Made by a program: the position numbers and the translations under genes | In this document: positions 54,952 through 63,766 of the stretch, in pieces | Layout: each line of letters begins with the position of its first letter | Numbering within the stretch: position 1 is the stretch's first letter | NCBI RefSeq assembly: GCF_001078055.1 | Contig: NZ_CP010777.1 | Coordinates: 3,005,001-3,069,000 of the forward strand | Source: Rufibacter radiotolerans | GTDB taxonomy: Bacteria; Bacteroidota; Bacteroidia; Cytophagales; Hymenobacteraceae | Length of the DNA stretch: 64,000 nucleotides | Direction: 5' to 3' | The notes under the pieces: model-generated | Seen by the model: the letters and a program-made list of their open reading frames with translations, nothing else | Database searches by the model: none | What the model was told of the DNA's origin: nothing

Positions 54952-55038
54952 GGATAAAGAATTGGGGATTTCTATTCTACTCCTGACCACTGCAAAAGTT
55001 GGCGGCCCCGTACCTTTTCCGCTGGGTCATAAAAGGTC

Positions 55039-55410
55039 TTAGGTGATATCTTCTATGGTAGTGATTTTATTTCCTCTGAAGGTAAAAATGGATTTGCCTT
55101 TTAGGTTAAGGGTTTGGCCCGCTTTGAGCTCAGGCGAGAAGTCAACCGCCAAAACCGCGGTGTAATCAATCAGGACGGTTACATTATTTTCTGCCTCTTC
55201 CAGAGCCGTGATCTTCTGTTCCCTTTCCAGAAACAGAGCTTTCGCCTTCTCTGCCTGTTCTCTGAACGCGGCAAGGCCTTTTAGCTCCAGATTTACCTTT
55301 CCTTCAGACACGTTCTTAAACACCACCCCTTCGGCTAAATTGGCCACCATGCCGTCCACGTCAAAGCGGTTATAGGCGGCTATGTAATTCTCTACCATTT
55401 CACTTTTCAT
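55039..55410 (-). CDS. SnoaL/NTF2-like protein
   Basis: 123 residues from the ATG at 55408-55410 (MKSEMVENYIAAYN). Cone-shaped fold with YNRFDVDGMVANLAEGVVFKN near 13-33 and a final strand GKSIFTFRGNKITTIEDIT. Members often bind small ligands; no catalytic residues are evident. A separate gene of the same fold lies at 24630. Confidence 0.8.
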   Translation of the reverse strand: MKSEMVENYIAAYNRFDVDGMVANLAEGVVFKNVSEGKVNLELKGLAAFREQAEKAKALFLEREQKITALEEAENNVTVLIDYTAVLAVDFSPELKAGQTLNLKGKSIFTFRGNKITTIEDIT

Positions 55411-55509
55411 CAAACAGAATTTAATAATAATGGGGCTACGGCCCGAATTTGGGAATACTCCAAGCAGATTCCTAACCCCAATAGAGAAAAGCGGGCTGTT
55501 GGCCGCACC

Positions 55510-55557
55510 AAAAAAGGGAAAGCCCGGCGTACCAAAGTATCCGGGCTTTCCTTTTTT
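55510..55557. terminator. Two-way terminator before the AAA+ gene's end
   Basis: AAAAAAGGGAAAGCCCGG and CCGGGCTTTCCTTTTTT with a loop. It sits between the SnoaL-like gene start and the class 1 palindrome. Confidence 0.8.
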
Positions 55558-55558
55558 A

Positions 55559-55598
55559 GCGTTTTAAGCCTGTTTTAAGAAAACGGCTTAATAACGTC
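55559..55598. repeat. Class 1 palindrome, overlapping a stop codon
   Basis: GCGTTTTAAGCCTGTTTTAA and an inverse ending TAATAACGTC. It contains the stop codon and last two codons (RY) of the AAA+ gene. Confidence 0.7.
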
Positions 55599-57135
55599 TT
55601 TTATCCTCTTCATCCTCGTCGTCATCCTCGTCTTCCAGGCTGAAGCTGCCCCCGGAGAACATGCTGCTGAGCAGGTCCTTGAACTGAAGGCCGGCGGTGA
55701 GGCGGTTGCGGGAGATGAGGCTGTACTCGGCCAGGCCGTGCAGGCAGAACTCCATCCAGAAGAGATGCTCGGCCTCGTCTTTGGGCGTGGGCTGGAACTT
55801 CTCTGCCACCTCAGAGAGGCCCGGCACCTGAAGCAGCTCGCGCTTGTACTCTTCATCTGAGGCGTCGCTCAGAAGGTCAAGGGTGTGCCCGTCTGAGAAC
55901 CAGGCCGTCACTTTCTTGTAGGGGTCTTTCTCTTTCTGCTTCTTGAACTTATCTGGGTCCGGGAAATAGTTCAGGAACTGGGTTCTGATGGCTTTGCCCA
56001 TTAACCGGTAGGCCACGCCGCCGGCTCCCTCCTGCTCACCTTCATACACCAACTCCACCTTACCGGTCACGGCAGGCACGGCGGCCAGGAAATCTGCCAC
56101 GCGCACGTGGGTCTGGGCTTCACCGTTGAGCAGCACACGGCGCTCTGCGGCACTGACCACGTTCTCATACGCGGAGATGGTCAAGCGGGCCGACACCCCG
56201 CTTTTGGCGTCTACGTACTCGCTCTCGCGGGCCTCAAAGGCAATCTGCTCCACCAGGTCATGGATGAGCTCATGCCCCAGCACGCGCTCCTGCTGGGCGG
56301 GCGTGATACGCGCCTCCTGCTTGGTGATGCGCTTACCCACCTCAATGCTTTTGGGGTAGTGGGTAATGATCTGGGAGTCAATCCGGTCTTTGAGCGGCGT
56401 CACAATGGAGCCCCGGTTGGTGTAATCTTCTGGGTTGGCGGTGAACACAAACTGAATGTCCAGCGGCAGCCTGATCTTGAAGCCCCTGATCTGGATATCG
56501 CCTTCCTGCAGGATGTTGAACAGAGACACCTGAATACGGGCCTGTAAATCTGGCAGCTCATTGATCACAAAGATCCCCCGGTGCGCCCTCGGGATCAGCC
56601 CGAAATGGATCACGCGCTCATCTGAGTATGGCAACTTAAGCGTGGCGGCTTTGATAGGGTCGGCGTCACCGATGAGGTCCGCTACGGATACGTCTGGGGT
56701 GGCCAGTTTCTCAGTGTAGCGGTCATCGCGGTGCAGCCAGGCAATAGCGGTCTCGTCTGCGTGGTGCAGAATCTGATCATGGGCAAAGCGTGAGAGCGGC
56801 TGCAGCGGATCATCATTGAGCTCAGAACCGGCAATCACGGGTACGTACTCATCCAGCAGCTGTACCAGGAGGCGGGCAATACGCGTCTTGGCCTGCCCGC
56901 GCAAACCCAGCAGGTTTATGTGGTGACGGCTAAGGATGGCGCGCTGCAGGTCTGGAATAACGGTTTCCTCGTACCCGAAGATACCAGGGAACACTTCTTC
57001 GCCGCTGCTCAGCTTCTTGATAAGGTTGGCGCGCAACTCTTCTTTGACAGAACGGGGCTCATAGCCGCTGGCCTTTAACTGGCCCAGTGTTTTAATGCGG
57101 TGCAGCTGTTCTGCGGGAATATCTGTGTATAACAT
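55588..57135 (-). CDS. ChlI/MoxR-like AAA+ ATPase
   Basis: 515 residues. Magnesium-chelatase-type AAA+ ATPase: Walker A GLRGQAKTR near 77-85, Walker B GIFVINELPD near 190-199 (Asn-Glu in place of Asp-Glu), and the sensor segment FTANPEDYTNRGSIVTPLKDRI near 231-252. The C-terminus from about 485 is very acidic (EDEDDDEDEED) before RRY. With the VWA protein upstream it likely forms an ATP-driven pair like ChlI-ChlD or MoxR-VWA systems that load cofactors or mature proteins. The target is unknown. Confidence 0.88.
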   Translation of the reverse strand: MLYTDIPAEQLHRIKTLGQLKASGYEPRSVKEELRANLIKKLSSGEEVFPGIFGYEETVIPDLQRAILSRHHINLLGLRGQAKTRIARLLVQLLDEYVPVIAGSELNDDPLQPLSRFAHDQILHHADETAIAWLHRDDRYTEKLATPDVSVADLIGDADPIKAATLKLPYSDERVIHFGLIPRAHRGIFVINELPDLQARIQVSLFNILQEGDIQIRGFKIRLPLDIQFVFTANPEDYTNRGSIVTPLKDRIDSQIITHYPKSIEVGKRITKQEARITPAQQERVLGHELIHDLVEQIAFEARESEYVDAKSGVSARLTISAYENVVSAAERRVLLNGEAQTHVRVADFLAAVPAVTGKVELVYEGEQEGAGGVAYRLMGKAIRTQFLNYFPDPDKFKKQKEKDPYKKVTAWFSDGHTLDLLSDASDEEYKRELLQVPGLSEVAEKFQPTPKDEAEHLFWMEFCLHGLAEYSLISRNRLTAGLQFKDLLSSMFSGGSFSLEDEDDDEDEEDKRRY

Positions 57136-57207
57136 TTTTTGTATCAGGTTATTATGATAGATAGCAATAAAGATTGCGTACCTTGTAGATTCATTTATTT
57201 ACCAACT

Positions 57208-57387
57208 ATGCGTCTACTTGCCCTTTCTTCTTTTATTATGGTAGTGGCGCGTCTTCTGGTGTTTGCGGGCATTGGCCTGTGCATTGCCCAGGTTGATTTC
57301 GTTAACCTGGCCATTTTCTTTATTGTGGCAGGAAGTATTCTCAGCCTTGTGTCTTACCTCATGAAAAGCAAAAGGTTAGCGCGTTAG
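57208..57387 (+). CDS. Small membrane protein between the AAA+ and VWA genes
   Basis: 59 residues from the ATG at 57208 (MRLLALSSFIMVVARL), with two membrane helices and a basic end KSKRLAR. It is on the opposite strand to both neighbours. No known family. Length and helices make it plausible, but with low certainty. Confidence 0.5.
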   Translation: MRLLALSSFIMVVARLLVFAGIGLCIAQVDFVNLAIFFIVAGSILSLVSYLMKSKRLAR

Positions 57388-57391
57388 TCTT

Positions 57392-57431
57392 CTGTTTTGA
57401 GGCCGTTTTTTGAAAACCAGGCTCAAAACGG
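57392..57431. repeat. Class 1 double-word palindrome
   Basis: CTGTTTTGAGGCCGTTTTTT and inverse ending GGCTCAAAACGG. It lies between the small membrane gene and the convergent VWA gene. Confidence 0.75.
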
Positions 57432-57436
57432 TTTTC

Positions 57437-58537
57437 CTACATCCTTCTCTTCCGGTTACGGCCATAATCCCTGAACACCAGATCTCCCAGCCCTTGCAAG
57501 CCGCTGTAGTAGGCCTGCCCGTTGTTTACCTGGGTGAACTCCTCCACAAACTGCTGCAGGTACGGATCTGAGGCAATCATGAAGGTGGTAATAGGAATGT
57601 TCAGCCGCCGGCACTGGGCCGCCAGGTTGAGCGTCTTGTTCACCACCTTTCTATCCAGCCCGAAACTGTTCTTGTAATACTTCAGCCCTTCTTTCAGACA
57701 CGTGGGCTTGCCGTCTGTGATCATGAAGATCTGCTTGTTGCTGGTCTTGCGGCGGCGCAGCAGGTCCATGGCCAACTCCAGCCCCGCCACGGTGTTGGTG
57801 TGGTACGGGCCCACCATGAGGTACGGAAGGTCTTTCACACTTATCTGCCAGGCGTCATTCCCGAAAACAATGATGTCCAGGTTGTCTTTGGGGTACTTGA
57901 TTTTAACCAGCTCGGCGAGGGCCATGGCCACTTTCTTGGCGGGTGTGATGCGGTCTTCGCCGTACAGGATCATGGAGTGCGAGATGTCAATCATGAGCAC
58001 GGTGCTGGTTTGGGACTTGTGCTCGAGCTCGGTTACCTCCAGGTCTTGCTCTGTCAAAAAGAAATCATCGCCTATGCCGTGCTCAATCTGCGCGTTGCGG
58101 ATAGATTCAGTGAGCTCAATCTGCTCGGCGGCATCCCCGAAGCGGAATTCGCGACGGTCTGCCGAGGGTTCATCACCGATGCCGGTTTTGGGCGTGGTGT
58201 GATCTCCGCGGCCCCCTCTCTTCAGTTTCCCGAAGATCTCCTCCAGCGCGCTTTTCCTGATCTTCTGCTCGCCTTTGGCCTGTAGTTTGAACTGCCCATC
58301 GGGGCCTTTGTCATCTATGTAACCCTTTTTCTTGAGGTCCTCAAAGAAATCGCCCAGCCCATAGGAGTCATCTGTTAAGTTGTACTTCTTGTCCAGCTCG
58401 CTCATCCAGGACATGGCTTCGGCCACGTCTCCGGCGGTAAGTGTAATCAATTGGAGGAAAATCTGGAGCAAAGACTCAAAGCCCTTGTCCTGGGTTTCCT
58501 CCGGCACATAATCTGAGAATCTATATCCGGCTGCCAT
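57437..58537 (-). CDS. VWA domain protein, partner of the AAA+ ATPase
   Basis: 366 residues. N-terminal helical region, then a von Willebrand A fold from about 175 with the MIDAS motif MIDISHSMILYG (DxSxS) near 180-190, and later IFMITDGKPTC near 265-276 and GGAYYSG-type end. The tail DYGRNRKRRM is strongly basic, opposite to the acidic tail of the ATPase. The ATG at 58535-58537 (MAAGYRFSDY) is preferred. Metal-dependent binding of a partner is expected. Confidence 0.88.
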   Translation of the reverse strand: MAAGYRFSDYVPEETQDKGFESLLQIFLQLITLTAGDVAEAMSWMSELDKKYNLTDDSYGLGDFFEDLKKKGYIDDKGPDGQFKLQAKGEQKIRKSALEEIFGKLKRGGRGDHTTPKTGIGDEPSADRREFRFGDAAEQIELTESIRNAQIEHGIGDDFFLTEQDLEVTELEHKSQTSTVLMIDISHSMILYGEDRITPAKKVAMALAELVKIKYPKDNLDIIVFGNDAWQISVKDLPYLMVGPYHTNTVAGLELAMDLLRRRKTSNKQIFMITDGKPTCLKEGLKYYKNSFGLDRKVVNKTLNLAAQCRRLNIPITTFMIASDPYLQQFVEEFTQVNNGQAYYSGLQGLGDLVFRDYGRNRKRRM

Positions 58538-58844
58538 ACTTCTATTTTTTAAAAATGGAGACACAAGATAAAGGATGCAAGACACAAGAGGTAGCTGGGG
58601 GAGGTATGCTTTCCTATACCATCTGGCCTTCGGCCGCTGTCTCTTGCAAGCGTAGCGGAAAGCGCCCCGGCATTGGAAAAGCGGCGTAGCTTTTGAAATC
58701 TCTCCTTTCTATTGTCTGGAATCTGGTGTCTCTCTACTAACAACGTGTAAACGCAAATGTTCACCACATGGGTAACCTTCTAGGGTAAAAGGAGTAAACA
58801 AGAGGGATTAGTCCTATCGTTTTATTATTAGAATTCAATTTTAG
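58538..58844. other. Gap with a word-type inverted repeat
   Basis: 307 bases. The left part holds GACACAAGATAAAGG and GACACAAGAG; the right part (about 58700-58734) holds TTGTCTGGAATC and GTGTCTC, an imperfect inverse, as in other word palindromes. No gene. Confidence 0.5.
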
Positions 58845-59168
58845 ATGCGTGCAATCTGGAAAAATACTGTTCTGGCGGAGAGTGATACCACGATTGAGGT
58901 AGAGGGGAACCATTATTTTCCGCCCACTTCGCTCCGTTGGGAATTCTTCAAGCCCAGCATCAGGCACTCTACCTGCAGCTGGAAGGGCCAAGCCTCTTAC
59001 TTCAACCTACAGGTGGGCCATTTTGAGAACCCAGACGCGGCCTGGACCTACCCCCAAACCAAGGAGAAGGCCAAAAACATTGAAGGCTACATTGCCTTCT
59101 GGAAGGGCGTGCAGGTGGTAGATGACCACTTTGTTGCCCACGGCTCCAGACAGGAAGTGCTCGCCTAG
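58845..59168 (+). CDS. DUF427 family protein
   Basis: 107 residues. The whole chain matches DUF427: MRAIWKNTVLAES, EVEGNHYFPPTSL near 21-33, STCSWKGQASYFNL near 43-56, NPDAAWTYP near 64-72 and an end with FWKGVQV. A small beta-rich fold, possibly a lipid or ligand binder; function unknown. Confidence 0.88.
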   Translation: MRAIWKNTVLAESDTTIEVEGNHYFPPTSLRWEFFKPSIRHSTCSWKGQASYFNLQVGHFENPDAAWTYPQTKEKAKNIEGYIAFWKGVQVVDDHFVAHGSRQEVLA

Positions 59169-59201
59169 AAAACCGTTTTTAAAAATGGTGATGTTGGAAG
59201 C

Positions 59202-59234
59202 AAAACGCCCGGCTAAGAATGGCCGGGCGTTTTT
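59202..59234 (+). terminator. Intrinsic terminator after DUF427
   Basis: AAAACGCCCGGC, loop, GCCGGGCGTTTTT. Confidence 0.85.
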
Positions 59235-59375
59235 GTGCTGTTTTGGGAAAAATAGGCTGGAAATGCCTCTTCGTCTCTACTTCCATTTTTTAGCCTTAGG
59301 TGGGGAATATAGCGGCGGTTATGCCTCCTGGTTTGAAACAGAAATCCCTTGAATGCTCATTTAACCTTTAAAACA

Positions 59376-59406
59376 AAAACGCCCGACAGTTTCCTGCCGG
59401 GCGTTT
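59376..59406 (-). terminator. Intrinsic terminator after the desaturase
   Basis: ACGCCCGACAG, loop, CTGCCGGGCGT, with TTTTT on the minus-strand side. A decayed class 1 palindrome (GCTGTTTTGCTAAAAAAGGG and CCTGAAACGGC) lies next to it at 59409-59441. Confidence 0.8.
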
Positions 59407-59447
59407 CGCTGCTGTTTTGCTAAAAAAGGGCCTGAAACGGCTTTGTC

Positions 59448-60431
59448 TTAGCTATCAATCCATTTGAACTTGTATTGCAACTGAGGAATCTTCATGCGGT
59501 CTGCCACGCGACGAAGGCGCTCAGGAAGGGCCATTAAGTAGTCACGGGCACGCTCGCCAGACTCGTTAAGGCCTGACATGCTGCCAATTTTCCACTCGCG
59601 GTTCAGGGTTTCTATGATCTCCACGTAGTCAGCAGAGGTATAGACGCCGGTACGCTGGGCGGCATCTGTGAAGTGCCCGAAGGTCTGGCCCTGGTCAATG
59701 CCCAGTTCGCGTAGGTAGTGAGCCGGCATCACAATTTTCTTGCGCATCATATCTTCATAGGCCAACATCATTTCAGACGGGTCTACCTCAAAGATTTTCT
59801 TTACGAAGGTTTTGTACGCCTTGGCGTGGCGTCCTTCATCAGCGGCAATGAAATTACATATACGTGACAAGGTGGTTTCGCCTACTTTCTTGGCCAGCGC
59901 GCCCACCCGGCGGTGCGAGTAGTTGGTGGCGGTTTCCTGGAAAGAGGTATAGACAAAGCTGCGGTACGGGTCATTATCTGTTTTAATGTCCATGCCGTCG
60001 GCAATGAGGTACTGGGTAGAGGCCTCCATCTGGCGCATGTCAATGCGGCCGGTCAGGTAGAGGTAGCGGTTGAGGAGATCGCCGTGGCGGTTTTCCTCGG
60101 CGGTCCAGCCGCGGTTCCACTTCATCCAGGAGCTGTGCTCATCATTGTTGATGTCATGAATGCTCATGATCCAACTCTCATAGGTAGGCAAGGCCTCCTC
60201 GGTGATAGTATCACCAATCAGGACGGCCAATAAATCATAAGATAATTCGCGGGCCCGCTCTTTCAGGTCGCGTATCTCGTCAAAGAAATTATCAAGGCGC
60301 GCGTCTGGCAGAAAGTCTGCCGGCTGCCAGCTATCTTCAACAGATTTCAGGAACTCCGGAAGGGTATCATCCAGAAAGTTCTCAAGGTATTTCATCACCT
60401 CTGTGCGGGTGTACATGACCGATGATATCAT
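59448..60431 (-). CDS. Acyl-ACP desaturase
   Basis: 327 residues. Soluble diiron enzyme that puts a double bond in acyl-ACP. Iron-binding motifs are EENRHGDLL near 112-120 and DEGRHAKAY near 198-206, in the helical bundle typical of plant-type stearoyl-ACP desaturases. Start M at 60431; alternative starts at codons 6 and 13 are also possible. It needs an electron donor such as ferredoxin. Confidence 0.93.
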   Translation of the reverse strand: MISSVMYTRTEVMKYLENFLDDTLPEFLKSVEDSWQPADFLPDARLDNFFDEIRDLKERARELSYDLLAVLIGDTITEEALPTYESWIMSIHDINNDEHSSWMKWNRGWTAEENRHGDLLNRYLYLTGRIDMRQMEASTQYLIADGMDIKTDNDPYRSFVYTSFQETATNYSHRRVGALAKKVGETTLSRICNFIAADEGRHAKAYKTFVKKIFEVDPSEMMLAYEDMMRKKIVMPAHYLRELGIDQGQTFGHFTDAAQRTGVYTSADYVEIIETLNREWKIGSMSGLNESGERARDYLMALPERLRRVADRMKIPQLQYKFKWIDS

Positions 60432-60653
60432 AAACTCAATAGATATTGGATGACAAATATAAACATTTTAAAACAGAAATTCTGGAAGAAGGTCTCTGCA
60501 CCGGAGGTGTTCACTTTACCAGGTCTTCTCTTCCCCTTTGGATTGAACTAATCCGTACGTATAAAATGGCCATAAGGTGACAAATTAATAGAAAGCGCCT
60601 CTGGGAAAAGTAGTTGCAGAATGCTATATTTGGTTATACCGTTGGCCAAAGAT
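60432..60653. other. Short promoter region
   Basis: About 220 bases between divergent genes with AT-rich stretches. I see no strong promoter match or repeat. Confidence 0.4.
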
Positions 60654-61424
60654 ATGTCACTGCCGTTGCTAAAAAAAGTACTTCCGGCTAAAACCCGGCT
60701 CTCTTTGCGGAAGCTCTACTGGTATTCCAGGGGCTGGCTTTACCTGGGTAACAAAGTGTACTGCCCGCTCTGCGAAGATTCTTTCAGGATGTTCCTGCCC
60801 TTTGGCCCCGAACGCCGGTCGCAGGCCCTCTGCCCGCGGTGCCATACCCTGGAGCGCCATCGTCTGCTGTGGCTATACCTGCAGGAGCGGGTGCATATTC
60901 AGGAACAGCATCTGGAGGTACTACACTTCGCTCCGGAACCTATTCTGCAGCAGCGCCTGAAAAGCCTTTTGAACCTGAAATACCGCAGCGCGGACCTTAC
61001 CTCGCCGGAGGCGATGGACCACGTGGATATTCAGTCTTTGCCGTACCCAGATCATACCTTTGACCTTATCCTGTGTTCGCATGTGTTGGCCCACATACCC
61101 CAGGACCGCAAGGCCCTGCAGGAAATACGGCGTGTGCTTCGCCCTAACGGCCGAATCTTAATCCAGGCCCGCATACACCCCAACCCAACCACCCTGGAAG
61201 TCCCTGGGGCCCGCACCCCCGCCCAGCGCCTTAAAGCCTATGGCCAGGCCGACCGGTACCGGAATTACGGTCAGGATTTTGCGCAACGCATAGCCGCTGA
61301 GGGGTTCACGGTAGAGACGGTGGATTACGCCCAAACCCGCAGCCCAGAGGAACAAGCCCATTTGGGTCTGGGTCAAGGCCATTTTATCTTTGTGGCCACC
61401 CCCACCATGAATGAAGCGAAGTAG
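60654..61424 (+). CDS. SAM-dependent methyltransferase with zinc ribbon
   Basis: 256 residues from the ATG at 60654 (MSLPLLKKVLPAK). A CPLC...CPRC Zn-ribbon-like segment (near 37-66) precedes a class I methyltransferase domain: VLHFAPEP near 89, DIQSLPYPDHTFDLILCSHVLAHI near 124-147 and RVLRPNGRILIQ near 158-169. Probable sugar or lipid methylation in surface polysaccharide synthesis, from its neighbours. Confidence 0.87.
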   Translation: MSLPLLKKVLPAKTRLSLRKLYWYSRGWLYLGNKVYCPLCEDSFRMFLPFGPERRSQALCPRCHTLERHRLLWLYLQERVHIQEQHLEVLHFAPEPILQQRLKSLLNLKYRSADLTSPEAMDHVDIQSLPYPDHTFDLILCSHVLAHIPQDRKALQEIRRVLRPNGRILIQARIHPNPTTLEVPGARTPAQRLKAYGQADRYRNYGQDFAQRIAAEGFTVETVDYAQTRSPEEQAHLGLGQGHFIFVATPTMNEAK

Positions 61425-62847
61425 AAGATTGGCGCATTTGTTTCCGGGCCTGCAAAGGCAACTCCTTAAAGTTGCGGGTCCGCTGCGTCATTGGGCGTGG
61501 CGCCTGAAACCCAAGCCACCTATTCCCCGGGATGAGGTAACGCAAGACATGCTTCCCGAGGCCCTGGAAGGCTACACCTCCCAGCCTTTTTACCTCCCCG
61601 GCCAGATAGTGGGGTTTCACCTGAAGGCCAAATTACCCCACAACCACCTATTTCTGGAACATTATCAGGCCGACCTGGAATGGGAACCCATAGCAGAACA
61701 TGCTTTTCCTGAGCTGCTTCTGACCAATACCCTGGACGAAGCCCAGAACGGCTGTCACTGGCCTATAGGGTGGGAATTTACTTTGCCTTTTAACGCTGCT
61801 CCCGGTTACTACCGCGCCACCCTTACCAATCCTGAACTGGAACAACCCACCTACATTCATTTTCTGGTGGGTTCTGCCGCGCCTAAAAGTAAAGTGGCGG
61901 TGCTGGCCCCGGTCACTACCTGGTTGGCTTACAACGCCTATGGTGGGCAATCTCTCTACCGAAACGCCCTCTCTGAAGGCCATGTCCCCTTCGTTTCCAG
62001 CCAGCGGCCTAACACCGCCCTTACTTATCATGGCACCCACTCCCTGCAGCATAACCTGCGCATAGAGGCCAACATCTACCAGTGGTTTGCCAAGAATTAC
62101 GCCGCTGACCTGTACCCAGACTTTTACCTGGAGGCGCACCCAGAATTTTTAACCGATTACAAAGTACTGGTACTAGCTTACCACGCCGAGTATTTCTCGG
62201 AGAAAATGTACCGCACCCTCTGGGACTTGGTCTTCCAAAACGGCATTTCCCTGCTGGCCCTGGGCGGCAACCAAGTATACTGGCAGGTACGGTGGCATCA
62301 GGGTTTCACCCACCTGGAATGCCAGAAAGACGGCTCTTTTTTCCAAAACGAGGCTAAACGAGGTACGCTCTGGCGCCACACCGCCCGTCCCGAGGCCCAG
62401 TTGCTGGGCGCCCAATTCTCCGAGCCCGGCATGGGAACCTATGCGCCCTATCAGGTTCTGCAACCCAAGCACTGGCTCTTTGCCGGCTCGCAGGTAAAAC
62501 AAGGTGGAATCTTCGGCACGGCCGGCATTGACGGTTTGCCTATCTGTGGTGATGAAACGGATAAGTCCCCCTGGAGCAGTCCCGATAATACGGTGGTCCT
62601 GGCTAGAGGCCTGAACAAAAAAGCAGGAGAAGAAGGAGAAATCTACGCGGTAGAAGACCCTGCCTGGAACGGTACCGGGGGCGGAGAAATCACGTTCACG
62701 GAGGTGACCGGCAAATGCGCGGTTTTGAATACCGGCTCTATCCAGAGCGGTTCAGGGCTGGGAGTAGATGGAGTTTTTACAAGGTTGGTTCAGAACTTTA
62801 TGCAGCGGTATACCCATACTTCCAACGATGGTACCACCGCCGGATAA
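61411..62847 (+). CDS. N,N-dimethylformamidase large-subunit-like protein
   Basis: 478 residues. Jelly-roll-like N-terminus (about 45-160), then a domain resembling the beta subunit of N,N-dimethylformamidase, with APVTTWLAYNAYGGQSLY near 168-185, ANIYQWFAKNYAADLYPDFY near 228-247, YKVLVLAYHAEYFSEKMY near 250-268 and ISLLALGGNQVYWQ near 280-293. It overlaps the methyltransferase by 14 bases. In polysaccharide clusters such proteins have no confirmed function. Confidence 0.83.
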   Translation: MKRSRRLAHLFPGLQRQLLKVAGPLRHWAWRLKPKPPIPRDEVTQDMLPEALEGYTSQPFYLPGQIVGFHLKAKLPHNHLFLEHYQADLEWEPIAEHAFPELLLTNTLDEAQNGCHWPIGWEFTLPFNAAPGYYRATLTNPELEQPTYIHFLVGSAAPKSKVAVLAPVTTWLAYNAYGGQSLYRNALSEGHVPFVSSQRPNTALTYHGTHSLQHNLRIEANIYQWFAKNYAADLYPDFYLEAHPEFLTDYKVLVLAYHAEYFSEKMYRTLWDLVFQNGISLLALGGNQVYWQVRWHQGFTHLECQKDGSFFQNEAKRGTLWRHTARPEAQLLGAQFSEPGMGTYAPYQVLQPKHWLFAGSQVKQGGIFGTAGIDGLPICGDETDKSPWSSPDNTVVLARGLNKKAGEEGEIYAVEDPAWNGTGGGEITFTEVTGKCAVLNTGSIQSGSGLGVDGVFTRLVQNFMQRYTHTSNDGTTAG

Positions 62848-63766
62848 ACTGCAATGGTACCCGCTTTTGGGTAAGCACCTGTAATACTTTATAGACCGGG
62901 GTGAGGCCTTGCTCTGCCTGTAAAATAGCCAGCAACTCTTCTGCCTCCTGGTAATTGGCTGTGAAATAGGCGTGCCGCGCCTCATATTTGATTCGGGTCA
63001 GCACCGCTTTTTTTTCTAGGGACGTCCTTACCAGCTTTTGGGCTTTTTGAATGACCCGCACCGTAGAGGCCAGCTGTTTGTCCCCCACCTGGTACACTTT
63101 CCTGGACAGAGAATACGGGTGAATCCGGCGTTGGCACAGCACCTGGTCCAGGAAATGGTACTGCCAGTTTCGGGAAGATCTTACCCAGAAATCAAAATCC
63201 TCATAGGCCAGTTCGGGGTCATAGCCGTTCAATTCTTCCAATACCTGCCGCCGCATCATCATGGTGGGCGGACAAATAAAATAGCGGCCCAATACTTGGG
63301 CAAACACATCTCCTTCGGCGGGCGCGGGCGTCAGTTTTCCTTGGGTGGTACGGGCGTAGAAAAATCCAAGCGACTTGGATTGTTCGTCTATTAATTCCCC
63401 ATCGGTGTACACCACGCCGTAATTGGCGGGCAAGTCTTGAAAAGCGGCGACTTGTCGGGCAACACGCTCCGGGTGCAGCACGTCATCGGTGGCGAAGTCA
63501 ATGAAAAACTCGCCCTGGCTCAGGTGGAAACCCTCATTAAAAGACGCGCAGTTGCCCTGGTTCTCAAGGTGCTTTATAAATTTTATCTGGGGAAAGCGGG
63601 TGATGTATTCTTTAATGATTTGTACGCTGGCATCGGTGCTTTTGTCATCTACCACCAGAATCTCCAAGTGAGGATACGTCTGGGCGAGCACAGAATCCAG
63701 GGCCTCGCGCAGGAAGGGAGCGTGGTTGTAGCAGAGACAGATAATAGAAACCAGCGGCGGCGTCAT
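62798..63766 (-). CDS. Family 2 glycosyltransferase
   Basis: 322 residues. GT-A fold with ICLCYNHAPFLREALDSVLAQ near 9-28, ILVVDDKSTDASVQII near 35-50 (DD motif) and FATDDVLHPERV near 93-104 (DxD-like). Adds a sugar to a lipid-linked chain. It overlaps the convergent DMFase-like gene by 50 bases and its start overlaps the flippase stop by four bases. Confidence 0.92.
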   Translation of the reverse strand: MTPPLVSIICLCYNHAPFLREALDSVLAQTYPHLEILVVDDKSTDASVQIIKEYITRFPQIKFIKHLENQGNCASFNEGFHLSQGEFFIDFATDDVLHPERVARQVAAFQDLPANYGVVYTDGELIDEQSKSLGFFYARTTQGKLTPAPAEGDVFAQVLGRYFICPPTMMMRRQVLEELNGYDPELAYEDFDFWVRSSRNWQYHFLDQVLCQRRIHPYSLSRKVYQVGDKQLASTVRVIQKAQKLVRTSLEKKAVLTRIKYEARHAYFTANYQEAEELLAILQAEQGLTPVYKVLQVLTQKRVPLQFIRRWYHRWKYGYTAA

